In this document: one piece after another, positions 1 through 9,947 of the stretch
How positions within the stretch are numbered: position 1 is the stretch's first letter
Layout: every line of letters starts with the position of its first letter
Assembly (NCBI GenBank): GCA_027600665.1
Contig: JADGJL010000106.1
Span: 1 to 42,512 of the forward strand
Direction: 5' to 3'
DNA length: 42,512 bases
Source of the DNA: Irineochytrium annulatum
Lineage: Eukaryota > Chytridiomycota > Chytridiomycetes > Chytridiales > Chytridiaceae
Translations under genes and position numbers: made by a program
The notes under the pieces: generated by a model
Told to the model about the DNA's origin: nothing
Databases searched by the model: none
What the model saw: only the letters and a program-made list of their open reading frames with translations

Positions 1-1
1 G

Positions 2-175
2 CTGATGGACGATCCCGCGCCACAAGGCGAGATCATCCTGAACGGGGGCTCAGAAGTGATCTTGCTTGCTGGCCATATTGTGGGAAGGCATCCCAAACTC
101 CTCACTCAACCATTCTTCCTTCGTACAGACCGGCCTAACCACGGCTACCATTGATGCCGAAGTAAACACGCATTA
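2..175 (+). CDS. Possible 3' end of a protein-coding gene (partial)
   Basis: One frame stays open from the left edge of the window to a TAG at 173-175, giving about 57 residues that contain GEIILNGGSEVILLAGHIVG and end TATIDAEVNTH. Composition is protein-like and the frame meets the window edge without a start, so this may be the last exon of a plus-strand gene converging on the carboxylesterase. I do not recognise the family. A chance open frame of this length is also possible in GC-rich DNA, so confidence is low. Confidence 0.3.
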
Positions 176-445
176 GCCGTAAAGGGGGGAAAAAATTACG
201 ATGGAAATCGGGGGAAGTCAATTGCTTCTTGAAGTCAAAATAAGTCTGTATTTTAGTTTTATATCAGTACAGCAATGTTAAGAGGTAGAAAAGAAAACTA
301 TTATGGAAGCGACTAAAGCTATTTCGCCGGTATCTACTCGCTCTCAAAACAATTTCGCGGTTCAAACGCACAGAGAAGATTAACGCGTACAGAGAATTAA
401 ACGCGTAGACTGAAATAAGCGCGAAGAGAGAGCGCCTACGCGGGA
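176..445. other. Intergenic spacer between two converging genes
   Basis: This is AT-richer DNA lying 3' of the esterase and of the possible gene at the left edge. It contains short A/T runs and a small repeated motif (acgcg..agag near 375-425). No coding signal was found. Confidence 0.4.
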
Positions 446-2200
446 TCAGAACCTCCTCCTCTGATAATCCACCCAAAACGCGCATTTGTCGTTATCCCCC
501 AAGTCCAACTCCGTCACCACCCCGCCCTTGTTCCCGCTATCAAACCTAATCCTCTCCCCACCTCCATTTGGCAGGCTCTCATTCGCGACATACAGCGGCC
601 ACTCCACGCCCGTGAACTTGCTCTTCGGCTGCCCACCGTACGCGAACGCCGTCCAGTAGTCGATCACGATCTGGCTCAGCTGGCTCTCGCCCGAGAGCGG
701 CGTCTCGATGAAGGGCCAGCCGAAGACGAAGAAGTACTCGGAGCCGTGGAAGACGCCGAGAGGGGAGTCGACGAGGTGGACGAGGATGGGGGCGTGGTTC
801 CAGTGGTAGCGGTAGACGGGGAGGGAGGTGGAATAGGTGTCGGCGAGGTGGCGGACTTGGCACTTGAAGACGTTGTCACTGAAAGGTGAGACGAAGGCGA
901 GCATGACGTTAATGCGAGGATAACAAAGGTGGTTGGCTACAACGAGGAACTCACGCGAAGATGGCAGACGCCGTTTCGAAGTACGACTCTTTGTAAGCCG
1001 ACAGGGGGTACAACTCCTGCACCTTCGTCACGCTGTCCCCGAAGCGAGACATGAAGACATCAAAGTCGGCCGCAGTCTTGACCGACATCTCGAAAAACGT
1101 ACCCTCGTTCGTGTTGTCGCCCAGGAGGATAGGTACCTTGAGGTAGTCGCCCTTGCTGAGCGCGGCCAGCGGTGGCTCGACAACGTAGGTGCCGTCAACC
1201 ACGATCCCGAAGTTCTGGGACGCCCCGGTCGTGATGGCGGCCGGGTCCGCGGCACGCAGGCAGGCGAGCCGAGCGGCAGACGTCGTGGCGTTGTTGCATC
1301 CGACATAGCTCAATACTGCGTCATAGTTCTTCTGCAGGTCGCCGACGGCGGCGACGGTGGCCGCACCGGACTCGAGGATCGCACGGTCGAAGAGCGGAGA
1401 CTTGCCGCTCGCGTCGGCACGCTGCGCCGCCACGTTGGACGCGGCCGTGAGATGGGATGCGATGGAGATGGCGCCAGCCGACTCGCCGAAGACCGTGACG
1501 TTGTCCGGGTCTCCGCCAAACGCCTTGATGTGTTGTCGCACCCATTGTAATGCGGCGCGCTGGTCCAGTAGACCCGGGTTGAGGGACCCCTCCTCCTGGA
1601 GGTCCGACGATGCCATGAATCCCAAAGGTCCGACGCGGTAGTTGATCGTGACGACGATCACAGGAGTGCTGTCCATCGCTCGCCTCGTCATGGTCGCGCC
1701 GTCGTAAAACGGAACACCGGCGCCGCCGGAGTAAAACCCGCCGCCAAAAATCCACACCATCACCGGCAGCGGCTCATTAGCGGGTTGACGCGCGGGCGAC
1801 CAGACGTTAAGGTAAAGGCAGTCCTCGGAGCGGCCCGTGAGGTCGAGGGTCGTGATCGAGTTGTTCTGGAAGCAGTTCGGGCGCAGGTAGGTCGTGTGCA
1901 TCTCGCCAACGTGAGGCACGGGCTGTGGCGGGCGGAATCGGAGCGGGCCGGTGGGCGGGGCCGCGAAGGGGATGCCGAGATGGGCACGGACGAGCACGCC
2001 GTCGAGGACGAAAGGGGCGACATACTTGCCCGTGAACGCGCCCTGCGAGCTGAGTTAAAAATCACGTCCGACGGGATGATCAGGAAGAGTAGCGCGCGAC
2101 TTACGTAGCCAAGATCAACCCTGAGCGGGGTCAAAGGCGCAAAATGCGGGGCCGCGACGGCTAGCGTTGAAAAAGCGATGAGGTAAACGAGGGCGTACAT
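446..2200 (-). CDS. Secreted type-B carboxylesterase / cholinesterase-like lipase
   Basis: This is an alpha/beta-hydrolase of the carboxylesterase type-B family, expected to hydrolyse carboxylic esters outside the cell. Exons on the minus strand are 2200-2105, 2042-955 and 878-446, with introns of 62 and 76 nt, giving 538 residues, the normal family size. Residues 1-17 form a signal peptide. Seen motifs are LGIPFAAPP, the early SEDCLYLNVW block, the oxyanion-hole FGGGFYSGG, the nucleophile elbow GESAG with Ser near 220, the acid in GDNTNEG (Glu near 345) and the catalytic His in GVFHGSE near 439. The complete Ser-Glu-His triad argues for an active enzyme. Natural substrate cannot be read from sequence. 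The start was chosen because it gives the signal peptide and a TATA-like box sits about 40 nt upstream. Confidence 0.92.
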
Positions 2201-3631
2201 TGAGGCCGATAGCGAGCGACAACGGCCATCGGGTGGACCTTATAAATCGAGCCGATTTCGAAGGAAAGATCCCTCGCGTACGCTGGTGAACATGGCAGGC
2301 AGACTCCCTCGGCTCTTCCTCCACAGCGTGATCCTCCGGCGCAATATTCCCGAAGCGCCCACAGCGCACCCGCAAGCCCGGCCGACCCTCCCGTATGTCG
2401 ATCGCGCATGTGCTGCAACGGCATCACCGCACGCGAGTGTCGCGCAAGGCTGTCGCTTGGCTTGCTCGTCCCTGCTCGGCTAAACGGCTAATCCTCTTGG
2501 TGAGTCAGCCACAGTGGGATGGCCTCTTGGTGAACGGAAGGGTCGGGATGAGAGTACCACCTTGGCACCCATCGCCTTCAAGCAGCACGATGCCCTCAGC
2601 AAGGACTTTGCAAGAGATAACCGTCGGGGATAATATTTGGAACTCCGCATGCTGTCATCTGGACCCGATGGGGTCCATCATACACTTGAGTTGCGAAGGC
2701 GGCCCTCTGTTTGGATTACGAGTGGAGTTCTTGCTTCTCGTGCTGAATTCGACATTTGCATTTGTCCCACAACTAACGTTAGCTCGAAAACGATGTAACA
2801 TCATGAACGTTTGCCATGGGATTTTTGTCACTGCTACCGCACAGAACAACCTACGGCACCTGCCAAAAATATTATTAATCGAGGACCAACGGCGATGCGA
2901 AATCACGAATGTTTTGAAAGGTAATGCCTTCCTCATTGCGTGTTTGACAAGAACATTATCATCTACCGCACTCCAAAAATTCTTAGGAACGGTCCCGCAA
3001 GATTCCAAACTACCCAAACCGACAATACCATCGCCTGAAAGCAGCGAACGCTCGGGCAAATGAGTCGATCTGCAGTGAAAAGTAGGGTCTGCCTTGAAAG
3101 CACTCTTCATCCTTGCGTCACCCTCGGGCGTCCAACGGGCTAATATCCGCTCAATTCGTTGTGTGCCTTCCTGCAACGGAGTTCGCCGATCGATTCGGCA
3201 AGTATTGCTGCCGGATTCCCTCCGCCGATGGACCTTCGCTGTGACTCTTTCCCTTATCATCGCCTTCGTCGCCGCTTCCATTCCCATTTTCTTGAACAAG
3301 TTTTCCATTTGACGCCACGTCCACTGTCAGGACGTCGACGAGCCCATAAAAAGAAAAATCAATGCAGTTGCTCTAAAGGCGATGCGGGTATACTCGGTGA
3401 GCAGATCTGATGTTAGAGTCCAGGAACCGATTGGGTAGGAGTTCGCGTCTTGTCGCGATGGGGCTGAGGAATGCCCTCGAGAGAGCGAAGGAGCACGGTG
3501 CACAGTGCTCATGCAGAATACACCGGGGCTAAGATCGTTCTATGCTCGGGTCTCCATTGGGGTGTGCTAAAACACCGAACATGTCAAGTCGTCAATTGTA
3601 GTTTCTTGCCTGTCGTTCCCCGGCAGATGTG
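2201..3631. other. Gene-poor region without a convincing gene
   Basis: Long frames exist on both strands (2395-3063 plus; 2655-3308 minus), but they overlap each other, have biased composition rich in Arg, Cys and Ser, and show no family motif. GC content is lower than in the neighbouring genes. I see no RNA gene and no clear terminal repeats. It may be an eroded gene or transposon remnant. The first ~100 bp hold the esterase promoter. Confidence 0.4.
2239..2244 (-). promoter_or_regulatory. TATA-like element upstream of the carboxylesterase
   Basis: On the minus strand the hexamer TATAAG lies about 40 nt before the esterase start codon at 2200. The position is plausible for a core promoter element with a short 5' leader. 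It is a weak six-base match and could be chance. Confidence 0.3.
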
Positions 3632-3874
3632 ATGAGCCTCCGGCCGCTCTACACGCCGTATGTGCAGCCCGCGAAGGAGGCCGCAAAGGCCGTGGCCCTG
3701 GTGGTCCCAGACGGGGCTACGGTCATCGCACAGTTCAGGAGCGCGGACGACGCCAAGGACTCCACAGGCCCGTCCATCAACCTGCCGGTGGGGACGACGC
3801 AGGAACAACTGCGGATGCTGATCAACCAGTGCATCACGAATTTCAGCCGATGTCGACCATTTATCGTGTCGTGA
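3632..3874 (+). pseudogene. Orphan fragment of a Notchless (NLE) N-terminal domain, ribosome assembly protein Rsa4/NLE1
   Basis: An open frame from ATG 3632 encodes a segment with ATVIAQFRSADD, then TGPSINLPVGTTQEQLRM. This matches the N-terminal ubiquitin-like NLE domain of Notchless/Rsa4, the WD40 protein engaged by the Rea1/Mdn1 AAA-ATPase during 60S subunit maturation. A full protein is about 480-520 residues with eight WD40 repeats. Here the similarity stops after MLINQ, the frame closes at 3874, and no WD40 repeat is visible downstream on either strand. I therefore read it as a truncated copy or displaced exon, not a working gene. A distant second exon beyond a long intron is the alternative, but the gene-sized space to 4992 shows no match. 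Confidence 0.5.
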
Positions 3875-4991
3875 GGCTCATTCGCTGCTGGTTAGTACTT
3901 TCCCACGTGCTCTTGATCGTTCAAGCGTGCTCTTCACGGCTTGCGCATCTCCCCCCTTGCAAACGCTGTTTCCTCTCGTCTTTTTTTAGCCACTTCTCAC
4001 CAGGTGTGTATATGATGCTCTTTGTCTCTGCGACGTCCTTGTTGTTTTTCCCTTTCTCCCTCAGTGATTGCCCTATTTTCTGGTGGACTTCGTTTCGTTC
4101 TGTGTTCTTCGTATGCAAAAGATGCATCTGCAGGCCGGGCTGCTGTCAAGCAGGGCATATCATTGGGTCTAGAGTCGCTGTGTCGACAGCTTGCGGCCCT
4201 TTGCGGCCTTTTCTAGCAGCATCGACTTGGAAGCTGCTGCAATGAAGGCGGTCACAGAGTCTCACTTCGTGTTTGGAGGTATATGCTGCAAATGCGGATT
4301 GGCAAAGGACTGTAGTGCACACTTCCATGTCATCTTCCAGCGGCTGTCAAACGCGGCGGAGTTCACGACAAGATCCCTGACTGCGTTGACGCGGGATGTG
4401 CTACGGAAGATCACGCAGGAACGACGACGGACCGACGAATCAAATGGCCAAGCTTCCTGTAAAGCGCGCGGCAAGGCTTTTCCACAACAGCGCCACTGCG
4501 ACGATAGGACGGCACCGCTGTGGCGTATCCTCTCTGCCGATGCTCATGCGCTAACTCGGGCCTGTCTCACGCATGACAGCATCTTCCCGCTGCCTACTCG
4601 TGAACTTCCGCCGCTCAACAACCCCGCACTTGCGTCCACAGGCCTTGCTCAATTTACACCGGCGCAATCCTTCCCCAACATTCGCGTGGCGCGGGCTCGA
4701 CACGCTCGCCGGCGACGCGCAGGAGGGCGGTGCCAGAAGCAAGCACTTGGCGGCAACGGCCCATAAGCTCCACCGCACGTATCCTGCACTTTTAATCTAA
4801 TTTATGCTTCCAAGGCTTTTTGGATCGTGTTAGATCAAAAATCCCATCGTGGCCTCAATCACCTCCTCCGAGCCTCCGCTATGATCATTGATTCCCAATG
4901 GAGCCTACTGATGTCCCTAAAAGCCCGCCGTCGCGACCCTCGTCTACCCATACTACTGCATCCCTTCAATCCTTCTTCCAAAACTTCAACG
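3875..4991. other. Region without a convincing gene; contains the promoter of the next gene
   Basis: An open frame at 4191-4766 (plus) has no recognisable domain and strong Arg/Ala bias, so I do not call it. The WD40 part expected after the NLE fragment is absent. The last ~150 bp, with pyrimidine-rich runs, probably hold the promoter and 5' leader of the secreted protein that starts at 4992. Confidence 0.35.
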
Positions 4992-6044
4992 ATGCGCCTC
5001 ACCCTCCTCTTCGCTACATCTCTCCTCGCGACGGCGTACGCCATCCCTTTCCCTCAAGCCGAGTTCCCCACCGCGATGGCCACGACGCCAGCCGCCGCCC
5101 TTACCACGCCCGTCGCCGACACGCCCGTCCTGACGCCCGACGTCTCGACCAACACCACCGCGCCGGCCGAAGCCTCCAACAACGCCACGGTCGCCGCCGC
5201 CCCGGAGCCCCCCGAGCCCTCCCTGTCGGATGCTGTGGGCGGCTCCCCGACTTCTTCTGCCCCGCAGAGTGCCGTTGAGGAGCCCGCCGCCGCGCCCGCT
5301 CCTGAGGCCGGCCCTGACGCGCTCGACACGGCCTCGGGACCTATGGATAACGACGAGGCCGCGCAAGCGCCCGATGAGGAGGGTGACGGGGAGGGCAGGC
5401 CGGCGCAAGAGCGTGACTATGACCGGGAGGAGAGGCCCGCTCGTCAGCGTGACGGTGACAGGGAGGACGTGCGGGCTTTCCCTTACGATGAGGCAGCAGG
5501 CGACATGCCCGGCTCCGAGATGGCGGAGGAGGAGTCGCCTGAAATGGAACAGGCGTCGTACCCCGCTCGGAGGGACGAGCAGGCAAGCCCGGCCTCCGAG
5601 GAGGAGCAAGCGAGCCCTGCCGATGATGACGACGCGTCCGCCGCCGCCGTGCCCGACGACGACAACGAGGGCGCTGTCGCCTCAACCCCCGACCACGAGA
5701 TTACGGCCGCGGGCCAACACTCGCACCACCACCACCATAACCGCCACTTCCGCTACCACCGCAACCTCCGCTACCGCTCCCGCCGCCGCATGCTCCTCCG
5801 CCACCGCCTCTCTCGCTTCAACTTGTCCGGCAAGAAGGTCCGTTACGGCTCGACTTTCTACCACAAGAAGGGGCTTTTGGATGGGGAGGGATATGGCGCT
5901 CCGGCTGTGCCGGGCGATGTCACGTACAAGAAGAGCTACTACGGGGGCGTGAAGGGCAGAATCATGAGGACCGGGAGCGACAAGACGGCGTTCAAGAGTG
6001 AACGCAGGAGAAGGTACAGGAAGATGAGGGTGCACCACGACTAA
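4992..6044 (+). CDS. Secreted, charge-segregated low-complexity protein (acidic middle, His/Arg-rich tail)
   Basis: A single-exon gene for 350 residues; I do not recognise the family. Residues 1-17 are a typical signal peptide ending TAYA, so the protein should be exported. Then come an Ala/Pro/Thr-rich stretch (about 18-115) with several N-glycosylation sequons, a strongly acidic Glu/Asp-rich region (about 120-250), a sharp change at HSHHHHHNRH (about 245-255), and a very basic Arg/Tyr/Lys tail with almost no acidic residues in its first part. The frame is open further upstream to 4827, but the ATG at 4992 is preferred because it begins the signal peptide directly. The acidic and basic halves could pair intramolecularly or coacervate; the His cluster could bind metal. 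Cell-wall, extracellular-matrix or effector roles are all possible. Coding is supported by the signal peptide and an open frame over 1 kb. Confidence 0.75.
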   Translation: MRLTLLFATSLLATAYAIPFPQAEFPTAMATTPAAALTTPVADTPVLTPDVSTNTTAPAEASNNATVAAAPEPPEPSLSDAVGGSPTSSAPQSAVEEPAAAPAPEAGPDALDTASGPMDNDEAAQAPDEEGDGEGRPAQERDYDREERPARQRDGDREDVRAFPYDEAAGDMPGSEMAEEESPEMEQASYPARRDEQASPASEEEQASPADDDDASAAAVPDDDNEGAVASTPDHEITAAGQHSHHHHHNRHFRYHRNLRYRSRRRMLLRHRLSRFNLSGKKVRYGSTFYHKKGLLDGEGYGAPAVPGDVTYKKSYYGGVKGRIMRTGSDKTAFKSERRRRYRKMRVHHD

Positions 6045-6704
6045 GCTGGAGTACCTCTTCTGATTTTAGTCGCGCGCCAGCCATTGCATCTCGTGCATCC
6101 TTGCTCGTCTCTTATTTCTTACGTAGTGTTCGTGTCCCTTTTCGATGGGAACCAGCTGTTCAGTGCACTTGTATATTGTGACGCATCGTGTTGTAATACA
6201 CTATCAATTCCATAATTTTTCGTACCGTCCCAAATCCATAGTCGTCGCGCAACTTGAAAAAGATCCTTAAAGGAGCATAAGGGCATCTACAAATTAAAAC
6301 GGCTTGTGCATTTGTTTCAGAGTGGCTTGTGCGTGTGGCGGGAGGTGTCTCTTGTCGTCTTCATCGGCGAAAACCCCTCAAAACGAGGGGTGAGGGCCCA
6401 ACCCACGCGGCAAGGTCGCCATTGGAGCAAGCGAGAGCACCACGCGCTGCGCGCAGGATTCTGTGCGGTTCCAAGCTGACGTCTCATGCGAGACACTCGC
6501 GACTCCGTGTCCAGCCCAGCCTTTTCATCCTATCGTGGAAATGGTGGTGGGGAGTCTCGTGTGGACGGAAGAAATTGCATTGCCCAGCGACGGCCCCATT
6601 CGACCACGACGACACGACAGGAACCTTCCGAACGACGCCGGCGAGCCTCATCGATCTTTACAACCGGCCTTCAACCTCATCGCCCTCAGAATCGCTTATA
6701 CTGA
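6045..6704. other. Intergenic region: 3' end of the secreted protein and promoter of the kinase
   Basis: The first ~200 bp are AT-rich and suit a 3' UTR and polyadenylation region (ttgtaatacac near 6190). The remainder is GC-rich leader for the kinase gene. Short open frames between 6329 and 6754 overlap one another in three frames and carry no domain. Confidence 0.4.
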
Positions 6705-8198
6705 ATGACCAGGGTCTCCACAGACCTTATGGATCTCGACCGGCGGCGGCCTGATACCGACGCCTGCCGCTACGACTCGGGCTTCTCGGCGAAGCACCGA
6801 TCGCCTCATCACCTCCCCGACCCGCTGAAAACTTCGTTGCCATTCGCCTTGTCTCCGCCGTCGCCCTCTAAGCGTCACCCGCCACAGAACCCCTTAACCA
6901 GCCTGGAGGATGCCGTCGCCAGCGACGCGGAGTTGGACGGGATATATCGATCACAGGGGATGGAAGAGAACGAGCGCCGGGCCCGGATCGCCATCCGTCA
7001 CGCCTTCCGGACCAACCAACGGCTGAAAGAGTCCTACATGCCTTTATCCGTGCTCGGGTACGGCTCCAACGGCGTAGTTCTCCTCGCCCACGTAATGGGC
7101 GACCCGGCCCGTCGCGTCGCCCTGAAGATTATATACAGATCGCGTCAGTTTCCACCGACCGACGTGCCCTCAACAACAACCCAGCCCGCGATCCCCAACG
7201 AAATTCACCTCCTCCGCCTGCTCGCACGCGACGCGCCGCACCCGAACGTCCTCCTTCACCTGGATGACTTCTCCGACGCGCGACATCACTACCTCATCAC
7301 GGAGCTGCACGCCGACCCGGCTCACCTCATCCCGCCAACAACGACCTCCACCCTCCACTTCCACTACGACCTCGACCCGTCCCCGACGTTCCAGCCCCTA
7401 AAGCACATCCTCCCACTCGCGCCACACACGCCAACCGCCGCTCCCGCAACGATCCGCGTCCACGTCCACCTCCCCCTCGCGGCCGGCGCGTCAGACCTTT
7501 GGGCCTGGTCCAACAACCACCTCCACTCCCCATCGTCCGCCTTCACATCGCCCGCCTACACCCATCCATCCTTCACGATCCCGCTCCGCCCGCCGCCCCT
7601 GCCGACAACGCGCGCCGTCTTCGCCCAGATGGCCGGCGCGCTGCACCACCTGCACGCCTACAACGTCTACCACGGCGACGTGAAGGAGGAGAACCTCCTC
7701 ATCTCGCCCATCAGCTCGAAGCCGGACGTGGTCCCCAGCGTGAAGCTGTGCGACTTTGGGCACGCGGGCGCGAGCGGAGGGGACGGGGTGCCGAGGATAC
7801 GGGCGTACGGGACGAGGGAGATGGCGTCTCCGGAGCTGATCGCGTTCCAGTACAGGATGCGGGATGCCGGGGGGGCGGAACAGCTGGCGGAGGAGGGCGT
7901 GAGCGCGTTTCCTTGTGACGTGTGGGCGTTGGGGCTGGTGTTGTTTGCGTTGTTGCATGGGCCCGGGTGTTTACCGGAGGTTGTTAGGAAGAAGGCTTGG
8001 GAGGAGAGTGTGGTTATGGCGGCCTCTGACGGGAGCTTTGATGTTGGAGGACCTGTGGCGTTCCTGCCGTTGGGGAGGGTGAGGCCGGATCTTGGGAGGG
8101 ACTGTTTGGATTTGATTAGGGGTATGACCGTCATGGATCCCGCGAGGAGACTGACGATGGATGAGGTGATGGCCCACCCGTGGGTTAATGGATTTTGA
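6705..8198 (+). CDS. Divergent serine/threonine protein kinase
   Basis: An intronless 497-residue protein with the core protein-kinase motifs in order: glycine loop GYGSNG (118-123), VALKII with the ATP-binding Lys141, a candidate C-helix Glu166, catalytic loop HGDVKEEN (323-330, base Asp325), DFG (350-352), a P+1/APE segment reading MASPE (to 377), and the F-helix DVWALGLVLF. All residues needed for catalysis are there, so it should be active. Unusual points are HGD instead of HRD, SPE instead of APE, and a Pro/Thr/His-rich insert of about 100 residues (200-300) in the lobe boundary. The missing HRD arginine suggests that activation-loop phosphorylation is not how it is controlled. The N-terminal ~110 residues are Pro/Ser-rich and probably disordered. 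I cannot assign a named subfamily. Confidence 0.88.
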   Translation: MTRVSTDLMDLDRRRPDTDACRYDSGFSAKHRSPHHLPDPLKTSLPFALSPPSPSKRHPPQNPLTSLEDAVASDAELDGIYRSQGMEENERRARIAIRHAFRTNQRLKESYMPLSVLGYGSNGVVLLAHVMGDPARRVALKIIYRSRQFPPTDVPSTTTQPAIPNEIHLLRLLARDAPHPNVLLHLDDFSDARHHYLITELHADPAHLIPPTTTSTLHFHYDLDPSPTFQPLKHILPLAPHTPTAAPATIRVHVHLPLAAGASDLWAWSNNHLHSPSSAFTSPAYTHPSFTIPLRPPPLPTTRAVFAQMAGALHHLHAYNVYHGDVKEENLLISPISSKPDVVPSVKLCDFGHAGASGGDGVPRIRAYGTREMASPELIAFQYRMRDAGGAEQLAEEGVSAFPCDVWALGLVLFALLHGPGCLPEVVRKKAWEESVVMAASDGSFDVGGPVAFLPLGRVRPDLGRDCLDLIRGMTVMDPARRLTMDEVMAHPWVNGF

Positions 8199-9298
8199 TG
8201 CGAGAAGGGCAGCGGTGAACGGAGCTGTGTGTGGATATGAGGGATATCTTGCGAGCGACAGCTCTGCGACGTTGGAGCTATATTGTCCCTCATTGATTTT
8301 AATTTCTCTTTTCATTATCCGGTTGGATTTCAGTGTCGTCACCTCATCTTAATGGATTACTGCACGTGATTTTCTCTCTTTAATACTCTTGAACTGATAC
8401 TTTTAATATTGTACATAGTTCTATGGTGAACGCGGATTTAATAAAGGCTTCATAGATGATAAAAACGGACAATCCAAATTGGCAGTATCGGAGGCGTTGT
8501 GCTTACAGAAAGATTCTTAAGGAATCAGGTCAGAAGGAATAAAGCATCGATGTAGCGGCGAGGTCGTCCTGCAGCACCACACACGATTTTCACAAATGCA
8601 ACAGCCATTGCACCGGGAAGGGACAAGAAACTACAGAATGGAATAGAAGGCAAATTACGACAGTACACAAGATGCATCGACGGGCGAGTAATTAGAGTGG
8701 AAAGCAACCCCGTCAACTCCATCTACCCCTGCCTCTCATCTTCTCCTAGTGTACTCCCTCCCCCTTGTACGCCGCCTTGTCAGTGCCGTCTTGCGGTGGT
8801 AGCGAAAGTGGCGGCGTTTAGTGTGAGAGGTTAGCCGCGGCCATTATCTCGTTGTCGGGGGTGAGGCGACACAATTTTCTTCGTCGTCGAGGACAGCGGC
8901 CGCGGACGTATCGCAGTCCGCCCGCCTCATCTTCGTCGGCCGAAACCGGTTGAACGACGAAGCCTGTTCGGCCTCGCAGAATCGCCGTCTCCACGTTCAC
9001 GGCAGCGTTCTCTAGCGCCACGTGAGCCTTCCCTCCGTCGAGCGCCTCCCGGCCAGCGCCATCCTCGCGATAGCGATGCTCACCTCGCTGCTGAAACATA
9101 TCATATGCCGCATCTCCGGTGTGCGTCACCATCGCCCTCCTCACGGTCAACGTCTTCTTCCTCGTCCAAAATCAATGCCAACAGCACGGAGTAGATGCGG
9201 CCTTAGGGCCGTCCACCATCGACTTTGGTTTGGCCATCCCATCAACGTCTCGCAGCCACTACTGTCGATACGACCATCTTCCCCACAATGTTCTGTCA
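8199..9298. other. Intergenic region between converging genes, with a possible eroded coding stretch
   Basis: The first ~300 bp are AT-rich 3' flank of the kinase. Between about 8818 and 9230 the minus strand has protein-like composition (open frame 8818-9150), read here as a possible broken gene and treated under findings. No intact gene is supported. The right end is 3' flank of the cupin gene. Confidence 0.35.
8818..9230 (-). pseudogene. Possible eroded gene, weakly histone H2B-like
   Basis: The minus strand is open from 9150 to 8818 for 110 codons and contains TVRRAMVTHTGDAAYDMFQQ. By eye this can be set against the H2B helix running from its NKAM to its NDIFE segment with one indel. A different frame then gives an RRSTEG segment like the KRST loop, and the first frame resumes with VETAI. 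Two frame shifts would be needed, so if the resemblance is real it is a pseudogene. Identity is low and the match could be chance; the safer statement is that the stretch is protein-like but not intact. Confidence 0.2.
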
Positions 9299-9919
9299 TC
9301 ACAGCAGCAGCTCTGCAATCCTCCTGTCCTCCGCCCTCACCCTCCTCAAGAACGCGTCCTTATCCGTCGGCAGCTCGAAATCCTCTTTATCAAAGCCGGG
9401 CGACACCGTGCACCCGACAAACGAAAACGCCTCCTCCTCCGCGGGCACGCTGTCAACGGTCGCCCCGCCTTCGTACTCTACTGCCTCGAACACATCCGCG
9501 TGATCGCACACAGGGACGGCCCCGAACCAATCCCCGGCCCTGACGCAATACTGCACCTCCTGCCCCTGCAGCACGTCCTGTCCCAGTATAAGGACCTTCA
9601 TTTCATATAACCCCCCATCCCCTTCCCTCGCGTCCATCTCCGAGAAAACGATCAACCGCATCGGTGTCCCCAAGTAAAAATGCCACATCTCGTCCGATCG
9701 TATCCTGTGCAGCCGGGATCGCGATCCGCGTGGCAGCATGTAGTAGATCGCGGTCGAGCACGGCCGGTCGGCGCCGCGGGGGAACCGCGGGGTGAGGGAC
9801 GATGCCTGGAGATTGAGTGGGGAGCGGTAGGACGAGGCGTAGAAGCCGCCCTCAAAGTGCGGGATTAGGGAGAAGCGGGCGATCAGGGCGGTGGACGTGA
9901 CGGAGGTCGGTTTAGTCAT
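9299..9919 (-). CDS. DUF985 / Cupin_5 family protein
   Basis: A single-exon 206-residue protein of the cupin_5 (DUF985) family, small RmlC-like beta-barrels of uncertain function found in bacteria, plants and fungi. Family hallmarks seen in order are LIPHFEGGFYASSYRS, STAIYYMLPRGSRSRLHR, SDEMWHFYLG and the C-terminal SFVGCTVSPGFDKEDFEL. The His/Glu positions that would hold a metal in the barrel are kept (LHR, SDEMWHF). The start at 9919 is the only in-frame ATG that covers the whole domain; the reading frame continues upstream without another ATG close by. It is head to head with the TLDc gene, whose likely start codon is 28 bp away, so the two probably share one promoter and their 5' leaders overlap. 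Confidence 0.88.
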   Translation of the reverse strand: MTKPTSVTSTALIARFSLIPHFEGGFYASSYRSPLNLQASSLTPRFPRGADRPCSTAIYYMLPRGSRSRLHRIRSDEMWHFYLGTPMRLIVFSEMDAREGDGGLYEMKVLILGQDVLQGQEVQYCVRAGDWFGAVPVCDHADVFEAVEYEGGATVDSVPAEEEAFSFVGCTVSPGFDKEDFELPTDKDAFLRRVRAEDRRIAELLL

Positions 9920-9947
9920 GCTCCAATTGTCTCGTCTCCCAAAAGCG

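Noticed and set aside
2655..3308. 217-codon open frame on the minus strand, overlapping a 222-codon frame on the plus strand
   Set aside because: Both overlap, neither shows a domain, and composition is what GC-rich non-coding DNA gives. Alternative starts rather than clear ATG contexts define the plus frame.
4191..4766. 191-codon plus-strand frame after the NLE fragment
   Set aside because: No motif, Arg/Ala-biased, and no WD40 repeats that would link it to Notchless.
4986..5609. 207-codon frame antisense to the secreted protein
   Set aside because: A mirror of the biased codons of the real gene on the plus strand (Arg/Leu/Gly-rich, no signal or domain).
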